NCBI GenBank assembly: GCA_965216335.1
Contig: OZ244154.1
Location: forward strand, 868,001 to 932,000
Direction of reading: 5' to 3'
Origin: JAHEJE01 sp965216335
GTDB taxonomy: Bacteria; Pseudomonadota; Alphaproteobacteria; Rhizobiales; Aestuariivirgaceae
DNA length: 64,000 nt
Shown: positions 43,344 through 52,161 of the stretch, in pieces
Layout of the letters: each line of letters begins with the position of its first letter
Position numbering within the stretch: the stretch's first letter is position 1
Translations under genes and position numbers: made by a program
The notes under the pieces: model-generated
Databases searched by the model: none
Told to the model about the DNA's origin: nothing
Seen by the model: only the letters and a program-made list of their open reading frames with translations

Positions 43344-44351
43344 ATGGAACTCCAGACCCCCTATCTGCTCTTTCTGGGTGACGTACCGGATCAGCTGGCC
43401 GCCAAGACCGCCCAGGGCGTCGCCGACTGGCGCCCGGAATGGTGCGTTGGACAACGCCGCCTAGCCGGCTGCAAGGCCGATTGCGGCGTGCCCGACATGA
43501 CCGCTGCACAGGCCGCGGCAAACGGTGTCAGGACCATGGTGGTCGGCGTCGTCAATGCCGGCGGGGTGCTGCCGGAGCACTGGATCAGCGAGATTGTCGC
43601 CGCGCTCGATGCCGGCCTTGATGTTGCAACCGGTTTGCACATCCGCCTGTCGTCGGTGCCCCAGATCGCCGAGGCGGCGGCGCGTAACGGCTGCGGCCTG
43701 CACGACGTCCGCTTTTCCGACATCCGGTTCGCCACCGGCCAGGGGACAAAACGGCCCGGCAAGCGTCTCCTGACAGTCGGTACCGACTGCTCGGTCGGCA
43801 AGAAATACGCATCCCTTGCCCTAGACAGGGACATGCGGGCCCGCGGGCTGAACAGCGATTTCCGCGCCACAGGCCAGACCGGCGTGCTGATTTCAGGACG
43901 CGGCGTGGCGCTCGATGCGGTCGTCGCCGATTTCATCGCCGGCGCTGCTGAATGGATTTCGCCCGCCAACGAACCCGATCACTGGGACGTGGTCGAGGGA
44001 CAGGGTTCGTTGTTCCATCCCTCGTTTGCCGGCGTCACCCTGGGACTGCTGCACGGCAGCCAGCCCGATGCCTTCGTGGTCTGCCATGAACCGACCCGCA
44101 CCAGAATGCGCGGGGTCGAAAATGCGCTGCCCAGTATCGGCGACGTCATCGACCGGGTGATGCTGGAGGGCCGGCTGACCAATCCGGACATCCAGTGCAT
44201 CGGTCTGGCGATCAACACCCAGGCACTCGGAGACGATGAAGCCGCACGCTACCTTGAGGACACCGGCAATGAGTACGGCCTGCCCTGCGTCGATCCGATC
44301 CGCACCGGCACCGGTCCGATCATCGATGAACTGATCCGCCGGTTTTCGTGA
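43344..44351 (+). CDS. dgcN: DUF1611 protein, DgcN-type N-acetyltransferase
   Basis: 335 aa. P-loop GTDCSVGKKYAS near residue 150, preceded by an N-terminal Rossmann-like domain (DVPDQLAAKTAQGVADWRP). DUF1611 members paired with an enolase-superfamily racemase have been described as DgcN, which acetylates D-glutamate in a D-glutamate breakdown pathway. Its stop overlaps the dgcA start by one base (TGATG). Starts 33 bases after the GPR-like gene, so it may be co-transcribed with it. Confidence 0.8.
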   Translation: MELQTPYLLFLGDVPDQLAAKTAQGVADWRPEWCVGQRRLAGCKADCGVPDMTAAQAAANGVRTMVVGVVNAGGVLPEHWISEIVAALDAGLDVATGLHIRLSSVPQIAEAAARNGCGLHDVRFSDIRFATGQGTKRPGKRLLTVGTDCSVGKKYASLALDRDMRARGLNSDFRATGQTGVLISGRGVALDAVVADFIAGAAEWISPANEPDHWDVVEGQGSLFHPSFAGVTLGLLHGSQPDAFVVCHEPTRTRMRGVENALPSIGDVIDRVMLEGRLTNPDIQCIGLAINTQALGDDEAARYLEDTGNEYGLPCVDPIRTGTGPIIDELIRRFS

Positions 44352-45343
44352 TGACCCTGCGGCGCCTCTCCGTCGCCCACGAAAGCTGGCCGATCGCCGG
44401 CAGCTTCACGATATCGCGCGGATCGAAGACCAGCGCCGAGGTGGTCACGGTGACCCTCGAACAGAGTGGCGCGACCGGACGCGGCGAGTGCGTGCCCTAC
44501 GCCCGCTATGGCGAGACCATCGACGGTGTCATGGCCGCGCTCGATGCTGCAGCCCCGGCGATTGAGGCAGGACTGGAGCGAAGCGACATCGCATCCGTCG
44601 TCGCCCCGAAAGCGGCCCGAAACGCGCTGGATTGCGCGCTTTGGGATCTCGAGGCCAAGCTGACCGGACAACCGGCCTGGAAGCTGGCCGGTCTTGCCGG
44701 TCTTGAGCCGGTGACGACCGCCTTCACTCTCGGCCTCGACACTCCGGAGGCGATGGCCGCCGGCGCCGCAAAGGCGATCGACGAACACCGCCCGCTGTTG
44801 AAGCTGAAACTCGGCCGCGACGGTGATGAGGACCGCCTGCGGGCCGTGCGTGAAACCGCTCCGGATGCACGCATCATTGTTGACGCCAACGAAGCCTGGA
44901 ACCCGGCGGCCCTGCGCGGCATGCTCGGTGTATGCCGGCAGACCGGGGTCGAACTGGTCGAACAGCCCCTGCCCGCCGACGCCGACGGGTTCTTGCGCGA
45001 GTTCGAGCATCCGGTTCCGATCTGCGCCGATGAGTCCGCCCACGACCGCTCCGGTCTGACTTCGCTTGTCGGCAAGTACGACGTCATCAACATCAAGCTC
45101 GACAAGACCGGCGGCCTCACCGAGGCGCTTGCGCTTGCCGACGCCGCCGCCGCGGCAGGCCTGGGCGTCATGTGCGGCTGCATGCTCGCCACGTCCTTGG
45201 CCATGGCGCCCGCCATGCTGGTGGCCCAGCGGGCAACCGTGGTCGACCTCGACGGCCCGCTGCTGCTCGCCCGTGACCGTCACCCCGGCATCGCCTTCGA
45301 AGGCGCCACAATGCACCCACCACCCGCCGCACTGTGGGGCTAA
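44351..45343 (+). CDS. dgcA: Enolase-superfamily racemase/epimerase, DgcA type
   Basis: 330 aa. Muconate-lactonizing-enzyme subgroup. The KxK motif (LKLKLG) holds one catalytic lysine, the metal ligands are in IIVDANEAW, VEQPLP and CADES, and the second catalytic lysine is in INIKLDKTGG. Alone it would be called L-Ala-D/L-Glu epimerase, acting on cell-wall peptides. Coupled to dgcN, it fits N-acetyl-D-glutamate racemase. Both readings concern D-glutamate from peptidoglycan. Start ATG at 44351; a GTG three bases earlier is possible. Confidence 0.85.
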   Translation: MTLRRLSVAHESWPIAGSFTISRGSKTSAEVVTVTLEQSGATGRGECVPYARYGETIDGVMAALDAAAPAIEAGLERSDIASVVAPKAARNALDCALWDLEAKLTGQPAWKLAGLAGLEPVTTAFTLGLDTPEAMAAGAAKAIDEHRPLLKLKLGRDGDEDRLRAVRETAPDARIIVDANEAWNPAALRGMLGVCRQTGVELVEQPLPADADGFLREFEHPVPICADESAHDRSGLTSLVGKYDVINIKLDKTGGLTEALALADAAAAAGLGVMCGCMLATSLAMAPAMLVAQRATVVDLDGPLLLARDRHPGIAFEGATMHPPPAALWG

Positions 45344-45401
45344 TGCGCGGCACTAGCGGCACTAGTGGTTAGCTTTACCGACGTTTGTACCCTGTGGAGT
45401 T

Positions 45402-45474
45402 GACAGCGGGTTTCCTCAACCCGTGGCAACAATTTCGAAAGCGCCAATTTCAGAGTTCAAGGAAACCCGCTGTC
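45402..45474. repeat. 15-bp perfect inverted repeat
   Basis: GACAGCGGGTTTCCT (45402-45416) is exactly complemented by AGGAAACCCGCTGTC (45460-45474), 43 bases apart. It lies in the 289-base gap after dgcA, which has no gene. The long loop argues against a simple terminator. It could be a pair of binding sites, a small RNA fold, or ends of a decayed insertion. Confidence 0.6.
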
Positions 45475-45632
45475 CCCTCAGTTCGGCACACACGTCAAAA
45501 AAGCTGACCGCCATACCTCACAGGTATACCATTCGCTAACCTGTTTCCCGCATGATTAACCATAGTTCAGGTTGAGCGCCTGGGGCCGGTGATGGCCATG
45601 CGCGCTGTATTGCTCGGGTAAGTGAGTGGGTA

Positions 45633-47036
45633 ATGAGTGAAGATCAAGCCGCGTCGGCGCTGTCCGACCAGGATTACGACGCCATCAAGGCCGCGGTCAT
45701 GGAAACGGAGCGTGGCCGCAGATTTCTCGATGAGTTCGCCAAGCAGCATCGTGTGGCCGAAACACAGACGCTGCTCGACGCCATCGCCCGTCTCGAAGAC
45801 AGCCTCACGACGCACAAGCGTGCGCCGATCGATCTTGGCCATGATCTCGACGACCTGGCCCAGGCCATCTCCGCCACCAGCGACGATATTTGCTCGGTCC
45901 GCAACGACATGGTCGAGGATGGTTGCGAGCTGTCCGACCGTCATCAGGTCTTTGCAAGCCTGTCGTCCGATGCCGCTGAAATCTCCAACGCCCTGATCTC
46001 GACAGCCGAAGCCTTGCAGGCCGCGGTCACCGGCATGCGTGAAGCCGCAGGCCAGGATGTCCATGTCAACGCCATTGACGAGAACGTCGGCAAGCTGTTC
46101 GAGAACAGCTGGCGCCATGATGTGCTTGCCCAGCGCATCACCAAGGCCATGCGTCTGCTGACACATCTTCAAGTGTCACTGGAGGCCTTCGGCGCCGCGC
46201 CGGATATGCCGGATACGGCCGATGCCGATCATACTGACACTGACAGCAAGCAATACTTCGCCGGCGATGAAGAATTGTTCGAAGACGAACCGGCCGACAC
46301 CGCAGATATGGCGGCAGAAGACCAGACAGACGATGATAACGCCAAAGCTGAAGATGCGGCGGAAGCCGCCATGCTCGAGGTTGTCGACATCTCCGATGCA
46401 GCAGCCATCGAACCTGAACCCGTCTCCGGAACCGAAGCACCGGAGGCTGAAGCTACAACTCCGCAGGACCAAGAGGACATCTCTGAAGATCTCCAATCCG
46501 AAGAGCCTTCGTCAGAGCCCATGGCCGAGAACGAGCCCGAGGTGGTCGTAGTCCGCGCCGGAGTTTCTCAGCCCGACGACAATGACGACGATCAGGCGTT
46601 GGCAGGGCAGTCTGACGAAACGGAGACCCGTGATGGGGAATCCGCCACCGATGAACAAGCAGGTGACGACGACGCATCTGCCGCAGGCGAGCCGCAAGAC
46701 ATCCCGGTGCACGCCGAAACGAACGACGAAACGACAGCGCCTCACACCGAAGAATGTGATTTGCAGGTTGACGATCGTGAAGCAGGCGCCGACCGCACCG
46801 AAAACAACTCCGACCCGGAGGTCGAAGCGGCCTCTGAGATTTTCGAGGCATTCGGTGACTTTGCGCCCGCAGCGCCGACCACGCATCGTGAGGTCGAGCA
46901 GCCGGAAATGTCCATAACGGACGCGGAAAAGCAACGCATTGTCGTCATCCGAAAGGGCGCTTCGGAGGAAAAGAACATACCGTTTGCCGACTACCTGGGA
47001 CTGGATGAGCCTTCCGAGGCCAACAAATCGCAATAG
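45633..47036 (+). CDS. Acidic protein with CheZ-like N-terminal region
   Basis: 467 aa. The first 190 residues are helical and start with a segment recurrent in alphaproteobacteria (AAVMETERGRRFLDEFAKQHR). The helix pattern SDAAEISNALISTAEALQAAV resembles CheZ-type phosphatases, but the key Asp/Gln pair was not identified. Residues about 200-420 are highly acidic and disordered, almost all Asp, Glu, Ala and Thr. A short conserved-looking C-terminus (KQRIVVIRKGASEEKNIPFADYLG) ends the protein. Its last 46 bases overlap the convergent dehydratase gene. Confidence 0.65.
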   Translation: MSEDQAASALSDQDYDAIKAAVMETERGRRFLDEFAKQHRVAETQTLLDAIARLEDSLTTHKRAPIDLGHDLDDLAQAISATSDDICSVRNDMVEDGCELSDRHQVFASLSSDAAEISNALISTAEALQAAVTGMREAAGQDVHVNAIDENVGKLFENSWRHDVLAQRITKAMRLLTHLQVSLEAFGAAPDMPDTADADHTDTDSKQYFAGDEELFEDEPADTADMAAEDQTDDDNAKAEDAAEAAMLEVVDISDAAAIEPEPVSGTEAPEAEATTPQDQEDISEDLQSEEPSSEPMAENEPEVVVVRAGVSQPDDNDDDQALAGQSDETETRDGESATDEQAGDDDASAAGEPQDIPVHAETNDETTAPHTEECDLQVDDREAGADRTENNSDPEVEAASEIFEAFGDFAPAAPTTHREVEQPEMSITDAEKQRIVVIRKGASEEKNIPFADYLGLDEPSEANKSQ

Positions 47037-47995
47037 AGCGCCGGATCGACATTGCCGCCGGACAGGACCACGACGACTGTCTTGCCGGTGCAATCCAGCT
47101 TGCCCGTCAGTACCGAGGCCAATGCGACCGCCCCACCGGGCTCGACAACCAGCTTGAGATGCGAAAACGCTTCGGCCACCGCCCTGCCCGCCTCCGCATC
47201 GCTGACCACCAGTCCGCCGGACAGGCGCCGGCTGGTGATGGCAAAGGTTAGTTCGCCCGGTTCCGGCGCCAGCAACGCATCGCAGATGGAGCCCCCGGTG
47301 CGTTCATTTGACACCCGTTTGCCAGCGGCAAGTGACCGGGCGTGGTCGTCGAACCCGGCCGGCTCAGCGCTGAACACCGCAATGCCTTTGTGGCGCTCGG
47401 TCAAGGCCATGGACACCCCGGCGATGAGACCACCGCCGCCGGCCGGAACCACGGCGGCATCTGCCGTTATGCCGCTGCGGACGAGATTCTCGGCAATTTC
47501 CAGCCCGACGGTGCCTTGCCCCGCGATGATGTCGCGATGATCGTAGGGCGGTACGATCTCAGCGCCGCGTTCACGCGCGATGTCCTCGGCAATCTGCTTA
47601 CGGTCTTCGGTTGTCCGGTCGTACTCGACGATCTCGGCCCCCAGCCACCGGGTGTTGGCCTTCTTGATGTCCGGGGTATCGCCCGGCATGACGATAACCG
47701 CCGGCATGCCGCGCAACCTGGCCGCCGCCGCGACACCCTGAGCATGATTGCCCGATGAATAGGCAACAACACCGGCCTTGCACTTGTCCGCGGCCAGCTG
47801 GCTGATCCGATTCCACGCCCCGCGAAACTTGAAGGAGCCGGTGCGCTGCAGGCATTCCGGCTTGAGCAGCACCCGTCCACCGGCCATCTCGTTGATGCGT
47901 GTTGATTCAAGCAGCGGTGTGCGCAGCGCTTGCCCTTCGATGCGACGCTGGGCCGCCTCAATATCAGTGATCGCAATGGGTTCGGCGGTGTCCAT
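46991..47995 (-). CDS. Threonine/serine dehydratase-like PLP enzyme
   Basis: 334 aa. Fold-type II PLP enzyme with Lys56 in GSFKFRGA, substrate loop SSGNHAQG and phosphate-binding GGGGLIAG. It lacks the C-terminal ACT regulatory domain of biosynthetic IlvA, so it is likelier a catabolic serine/threonine dehydratase or a hydroxy-aspartate/serine racemase relative. Start ATG at 47995; a longer reading to 48190 is not supported. Its stop lies inside the 3' end of the convergent acidic-protein gene (46-base overlap). Confidence 0.87.
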   Translation of the reverse strand: MDTAEPIAITDIEAAQRRIEGQALRTPLLESTRINEMAGGRVLLKPECLQRTGSFKFRGAWNRISQLAADKCKAGVVAYSSGNHAQGVAAAARLRGMPAVIVMPGDTPDIKKANTRWLGAEIVEYDRTTEDRKQIAEDIARERGAEIVPPYDHRDIIAGQGTVGLEIAENLVRSGITADAAVVPAGGGGLIAGVSMALTERHKGIAVFSAEPAGFDDHARSLAAGKRVSNERTGGSICDALLAPEPGELTFAITSRRLSGGLVVSDAEAGRAVAEAFSHLKLVVEPGGAVALASVLTGKLDCTGKTVVVVLSGGNVDPALYCDLLASEGSSSPR

Positions 47996-48092
47996 GCTGC
48001 CTCCTGCCGCTGACTGCATCAGGCATACCCTTGAATGGCCAGAATGCAACCCCATATCTGGTACGTATTCCCACAGAACCGGAGGCATATTC

Positions 48093-48464
48093 ATGACTAG
48101 TGTTGCACGCCGGACCAGCCGTTGGACGCCGATCGGCGTCGCTGCTGTTGTCCTTGGTTTTGCAGTTTGGTGGCCCATCGGCCTGGCCACGATCGGCTAC
48201 ATCTTGTGGGGCGGCAGCATTGACGACGTCGTGAATGACACGGTCAACAGCGTCAAGGGCATGGCCCGCCGTCCGACCACAACCGGTGGCTCAAGCGGCA
48301 ATGCCGCCTTCGATGCTTATCGCGCGGAAACCCTGCAGCGTCTGGAAGAAGAGCAGATTGCTTTCAACGAGTATGTTGAAAAGCTGCGCCAGGCCCGCGA
48401 CCGCGAAGAATTCGAAAGGTTCATGGCCGAGCGCCGCGACAAGACCGTCGACATCGAAAGCTAG
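48093..48464 (+). CDS. DUF2852 family membrane protein, stop created by element C
   Basis: 123 aa. One or two hydrophobic segments (IGVAAVVLGFAVWWPIGLA) near the N-terminus, then a charged helix (AFDAYRAETLQRLEEEQIAF) and RDREEFERFMAERRD, matching the DUF2852 family common in Rhizobiales. Function unknown. The TAG stop (48462-48464) is formed by the target TA plus the first base of element C, so the C-terminus DIES was fixed by that insertion. Its original terminator now lies beyond the element at 48758. Confidence 0.85.
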   Translation: MTSVARRTSRWTPIGVAAVVLGFAVWWPIGLATIGYILWGGSIDDVVNDTVNSVKGMARRPTTTGGSSGNAAFDAYRAETLQRLEEEQIAFNEYVEKLRQARDREEFERFMAERRDKTVDIES

Positions 48465-48725
48465 AGCCTTTTTTGACAGTACCGAGCCATTTGACCGGCT
48501 TTTCGCGGTTGCTGGCAAGGCAGGTGGCGCGCTGTGGTCTGGTTGACCACAAGCGCCGCCTAACGCTGTCCAGCGAGCGCGAAAAGCCGGCCTTCGGTGG
48601 GACAAATTCGCCCATCCGGTGCGCCATGCCGCTTGCCCGATACACCGCATCGCGCGGCGCGCCATGACTTGCCGGACTGAACGAATTTGACCCATCAAAT
48701 GGCTCGGTACTGTCAAGAAAGGCTC
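48464..48725. mobile_element. Palindrome-ended element C (TA target)
   Basis: 262 bp flanked by TA (48462-48463, 48726-48727). Left arm GAGCCTTTTTTGACAGTACC and its complement at the right (GGTACTGTCAAGAAAGGCTC) pair almost fully. Relative to A and B, the left arm has A-to-G and the right arm T-to-C at the same paired position, a compensatory change. The core is close to that of A and homologous to that of D. No transposase gene. Confidence 0.88.
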
Positions 48726-48757
48726 TAGGTTTCAGTCCCACATCTCAGTAACCTTCA

Positions 48758-48786
48758 GGGTCTGCTGTTGTCAGCAGGCCCTTTTT
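48758..48786 (+). terminator. Rho-independent terminator downstream of the DUF2852 gene
   Basis: GGGTCTGCTG pairs with CAGCAGGCCC (one G-T pair) around TTGT, followed by five T residues. Now separated from the DUF2852 stop codon by element C. Confidence 0.85.
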
Positions 48787-48829
48787 CGCGTTACCCCAGG
48801 ACGGCACCTGAAAAACGAGAGGCGAAGAG

Positions 48830-49609
48830 ATGGATCTGGGAATTGCCGGCCGCAAGGCCATCGTATGCGCATCGAGCCGCGGCCTTGGCCGGGCCTGCGC
48901 CGAGGCATTGGCGGCCGACGGCGTTGAACTGGTGATCAACGGCCTCGACGGCGACCGCCTGGCTCGCATCGCCGAGGAGATTGCCAAGGCGCACGGCGTG
49001 ACCGTGACGCCGGTCGCCGCCAACGTCGGCACGCCCGATGGCCAGGCCGCGTTGCTCGACGCCTGCCCCGAACCCGACATCCTGGTCAACAACAATGGCG
49101 GTCCGCCGCTGAAGGACTTCCGCACCCTCGACCGCCAGGCGATCCTCGATGGAGTGGTGCAGAACATGGTGACGCCGATTGAGTTGATCCAGAAGGTGCT
49201 TGATCACATGATCGATCAGAAGTTCGGCCGCATCGTCAACATCACCTCGGCTTCGGTGAAAATGCCTATACTCGGCCTCGACCTGTCATCGGGCGCCCGC
49301 GCCGGACTGACTGCCTTCATGGCCGGGCCGGCGCGCGACATTGCCAGGCACAATGTCACGGTCAACGGCATCCTGCCCGGCATGTTTGACACCGACCGGT
49401 TGCGTGGCTCGATCAACAAGATGGCCGGCCTGAAGGACATTTCCGAAGACGAAATGGCCGACCTGCGCAGGTCGACCATCCCGGCCGGCCGCTTCGGCTC
49501 TCCGGAGGAATTCGGCCGCCTGTGCGCCTTCCTGTGCTCGGCCCAGGCCGGCTACATCACCGGTCAGAATTTCCTGATCGACGGCGGGCTGTTCAACTCC
49601 AGCATTTAG
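48830..49609 (+). CDS. SDR-family protein lacking the catalytic Tyr-x3-Lys
   Basis: 259 aa. The cofactor motif is ASSRGLGRACAEAL and the NNAG-equivalent is NNNGGPP. Ser of the triad is present in NITSASVK, but the segment that normally holds YxxxK reads SSGARAGLTAFMAG, so tyrosine and lysine are absent. The C-terminal ITGQNFLIDGG is typical of SDRs. Members with this SGARAG segment form a recognised 3-oxoacyl-ACP-reductase-like subgroup whose reaction is unclear. Start ATG at 48830 follows AGAGG. Confidence 0.85.
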   Translation: MDLGIAGRKAIVCASSRGLGRACAEALAADGVELVINGLDGDRLARIAEEIAKAHGVTVTPVAANVGTPDGQAALLDACPEPDILVNNNGGPPLKDFRTLDRQAILDGVVQNMVTPIELIQKVLDHMIDQKFGRIVNITSASVKMPILGLDLSSGARAGLTAFMAGPARDIARHNVTVNGILPGMFDTDRLRGSINKMAGLKDISEDEMADLRRSTIPAGRFGSPEEFGRLCAFLCSAQAGYITGQNFLIDGGLFNSSI

Positions 49610-49750
49610 TGCCGGCGGCACTTGCGTGAGTGTTGTTGACGCTTGTACCGGAGCGAGAGGCCAACGGGCGTCCTCTCTGGCCGTCGCGGAAGCTCGCGGC
49701 TGTACAGTTTAAGGCGTTCATTGACAGAATTCGGGCCAATACCGCTGGCG

Positions 49751-50611
49751 TCAGGCACCCTCGCGTTTCAGAAAATCATCGACCGACATCGTGATGCGCT
49801 CGTCAATGTCGCGGATGTTGCTGGCATCCTTGCCGGGATAGTCGAAGGCATGCAGCACGGTCTTGATGCATTCCAGCCGCGCCCGGCGCTGGTCGTTGGC
49901 GTCGACCACGGTCCACGGCGCATGCGGGGTGTCGGTTATGCGCAGCATGTCGTGGATTGCCTTGGTGTAATCGTGCCACTTGCCGATCGAGGCATGATCC
50001 ATCGGTGACAGCTTCCAGTTCTTGAGCGGGCTGGTCTTGCGCTCGTAGAACCGTTTGAGCTGCTCCTCACGTTGGATGGTCAGCCAGAATTTGAAAACAT
50101 GAATGCCCTCGCGCGCCATCATGCCTTCGAACACCGGCGCTTCGAGGAAGAAGGTCTCGACATCGTCCTCGCTGCAGAACCCCATGACCCGCTCGACGCC
50201 GGCCCGGTTGTACCAGGACCGGTCGAACAGCGCCATATCGCCCTCGGTCGGCAAATGCGTGACATAGCGCTGGAAATACCACTGGCCGCGCTCGACATCG
50301 GACGGCTTCGACAGCGCCACGACATGAGCATGGCGCGGGTTCATGTACGCCATGAACCGCTTGATCGTGCCGCCCTTGCCGGCGGCATCGCGACCCTCGA
50401 ACACCATGACAATGCGCTCACCGCTGTCGCGCACCCATTTCTGCAGTTTGACCAGTTCGATCTGCAGCTTTTCCAAACGATCGTCGAACTTGGCCCGCTT
50501 CAGGCGCTTTGCGACGGCATAGTCGCCGTTGGGAAAGGTCAGGGCATCGACCTCGCGAGGCAACTCATCGGCATCGAGGGTATAGGCGCTTTCCGGCAGT
50601 TGTGACGACAT
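49751..50611 (-). CDS. ppk2: Polyphosphate kinase 2 (PPK2)
   Basis: 286 aa. Walker A FEGRDAAGKGGTIKRF, Walker B region DMALFDRSWYNRAGVERVMGF and lid FYERKTSPLKNWKLSPMD identify a one-domain class I PPK2. It transfers phosphate between polyphosphate and nucleoside diphosphates, generally making GTP or ATP from polyphosphate. Start ATG at 50611 behind GGGAGA. Monocistronic. Confidence 0.93.
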   Translation of the reverse strand: MSSQLPESAYTLDADELPREVDALTFPNGDYAVAKRLKRAKFDDRLEKLQIELVKLQKWVRDSGERIVMVFEGRDAAGKGGTIKRFMAYMNPRHAHVVALSKPSDVERGQWYFQRYVTHLPTEGDMALFDRSWYNRAGVERVMGFCSEDDVETFFLEAPVFEGMMAREGIHVFKFWLTIQREEQLKRFYERKTSPLKNWKLSPMDHASIGKWHDYTKAIHDMLRITDTPHAPWTVVDANDQRRARLECIKTVLHAFDYPGKDASNIRDIDERITMSVDDFLKREGA

Positions 50612-50679
50612 GATCGATCTCCCTGAATGGACATGTCACACAACTTTAACACCAAACCGCAAGGCTTTGAAACGAAACA

Positions 50680-50701
50680 GGCCCGGTCTTTCGACCGGGC
50701 C
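50680..50701 (-). terminator. Terminator after the FadL-like gene
   Basis: Perfect stem GGCCCGGTC with a four-base loop, 41 bases beyond the FadL-like stop on the minus strand, followed by TGTTTCGTTTC. Confidence 0.75.
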
Positions 50702-50741
50702 CGCAGGAAGCCCCCCGACTTCCCCTCGAAAAACTCTGCTC

Positions 50742-52004
50742 CTACCAGTTGATGGTGGCTGACAGGGAAACAATGTCGATGTGGGTCTTGAAAGTGCCCG
50801 CGAGTGAAGGAATTGTACTTTCGGGCAGGTTCACACTCGCATTTTCTACGAAGATGTGGGTGTATGAGCCGTGCACCATTACCCAATCCATCAGCCTATA
50901 CGACATGCCGCCGGATACCCAATAACGATCATTGTCCGGCACACGGACGCCTCGCGTGGCATCGGGAACCGGTGAGTCCTCATAAGCAAATCCAGCCCGC
51001 ACGGTCAGTGCATCATTGAATGCATACTCAGCACCGATCGCGTAGAAGTAGCTGTCTTTCCAATTGAACGGCGTGTCGGGCGGAAAATTCGGTATCGGCG
51101 TCGAAATGGAAAGCGCCCTAAGCGAACTCCAATCGGCCCATTCGAACGATGCATTGAGCTTCAACGCATCTGTCACCTGGTGAGATGCGCTGACGGTCAC
51201 GGTATGGGGCAAATCGACCTTGGCCGAGGCATCCACGGTTGTCCCAAATGCCCGGAAATCGCCTTCAAGCTTGTGCTTGACTTGCGAGCGGTAGCCGACG
51301 CCCAATTTGGTCCCCTGCCCCAAATCGACATGCAGGCCCACGGTAAAGCCAAAACCCCAGTCATCCCCTCTGAGCCTGACATCGTCGTTCAATGCAAACG
51401 GAGACGAAGAACTCGTCAGCTTACCATCGATGTAGCTGATCTGAGGTCCGGCCGCGACGGAGATCATGTCGTTAATCTTGTAGCCGACAACCGGATTGGC
51501 AATGATATTCAGGATCTTGGAATGGACCCCATGTACGGCGCCGACATAGGCCTTCTCAGCTTTCGTCTCCAAGCCGAACGGCGCATTGATCGACAGCCCG
51601 AAAAACAGGTTGTCGTTCCACTGATAGCTCATGTACGAGGCTGGAACCGCGGCAATCTGACCAAGGTTGCCGTCTGAAATGTTTCCGCTGTCACTGCCAC
51701 CGGGAATCGGAAATCCGCCGCCAGTGGTGGCCGTTGCATCCTTGATCCGCGAATTGCCGATGATCAGCGAGATGTTGCTTTCCGAATTCATGCCGCCGTG
51801 CTGGGTGACGGTGGCCGGATTGAAGAACATCGACGACAGGCCCATGCTGCCAGCTGCTGCTCCGGCAAATGACATGCCCTGAAGCTCTGCCGATTGCTCG
51901 CGCACCGCAAAGCCACCGGCAAACGCTGTTTCACTCACTATGGCGCACAATGCCAGCGCGCCCGCTCCTGCCAACAGTCCCTTGCCAAACACTTTCGAAA
52001 CCAT
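50742..52004 (-). CDS. FadL/TodX/OmpP1-family outer-membrane transporter
   Basis: 420 aa. Signal peptide (about 1-31, LLAGAGALALCAIVSETAFA), then the FadL N-terminal plug and hatch GGFAVREQSAELQGMSFAGA and SSMFFNPATVTQ. The 14-stranded barrel pattern runs to the final strand IVSLSATINW, with a terminal tryptophan rather than phenylalanine. Takes up long-chain fatty acids or aromatic hydrocarbons through the outer membrane. Start ATG at 52004 follows GGGGG. Monocistronic, with its own terminator. Confidence 0.9.
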   Translation of the reverse strand: MVSKVFGKGLLAGAGALALCAIVSETAFAGGFAVREQSAELQGMSFAGAAAGSMGLSSMFFNPATVTQHGGMNSESNISLIIGNSRIKDATATTGGGFPIPGGSDSGNISDGNLGQIAAVPASYMSYQWNDNLFFGLSINAPFGLETKAEKAYVGAVHGVHSKILNIIANPVVGYKINDMISVAAGPQISYIDGKLTSSSSPFALNDDVRLRGDDWGFGFTVGLHVDLGQGTKLGVGYRSQVKHKLEGDFRAFGTTVDASAKVDLPHTVTVSASHQVTDALKLNASFEWADWSSLRALSISTPIPNFPPDTPFNWKDSYFYAIGAEYAFNDALTVRAGFAYEDSPVPDATRGVRVPDNDRYWVSGGMSYRLMDWVMVHGSYTHIFVENASVNLPESTIPSLAGTFKTHIDIVSLSATINW

Positions 52005-52161
52005 TCGAAAAACCCCCAAAGAATTCCGCTAAACCTTGTGAATCACCCTCTCTACATTAAGGCGGGAGTTGGAATTGAAGTTCAAGATCGGATATCGCAC
52101 CACTGTGCGTTTTCTGCCACGCGTGGCAAGACGGCCACACTGCCCCGGCGGCGTATCGGCC

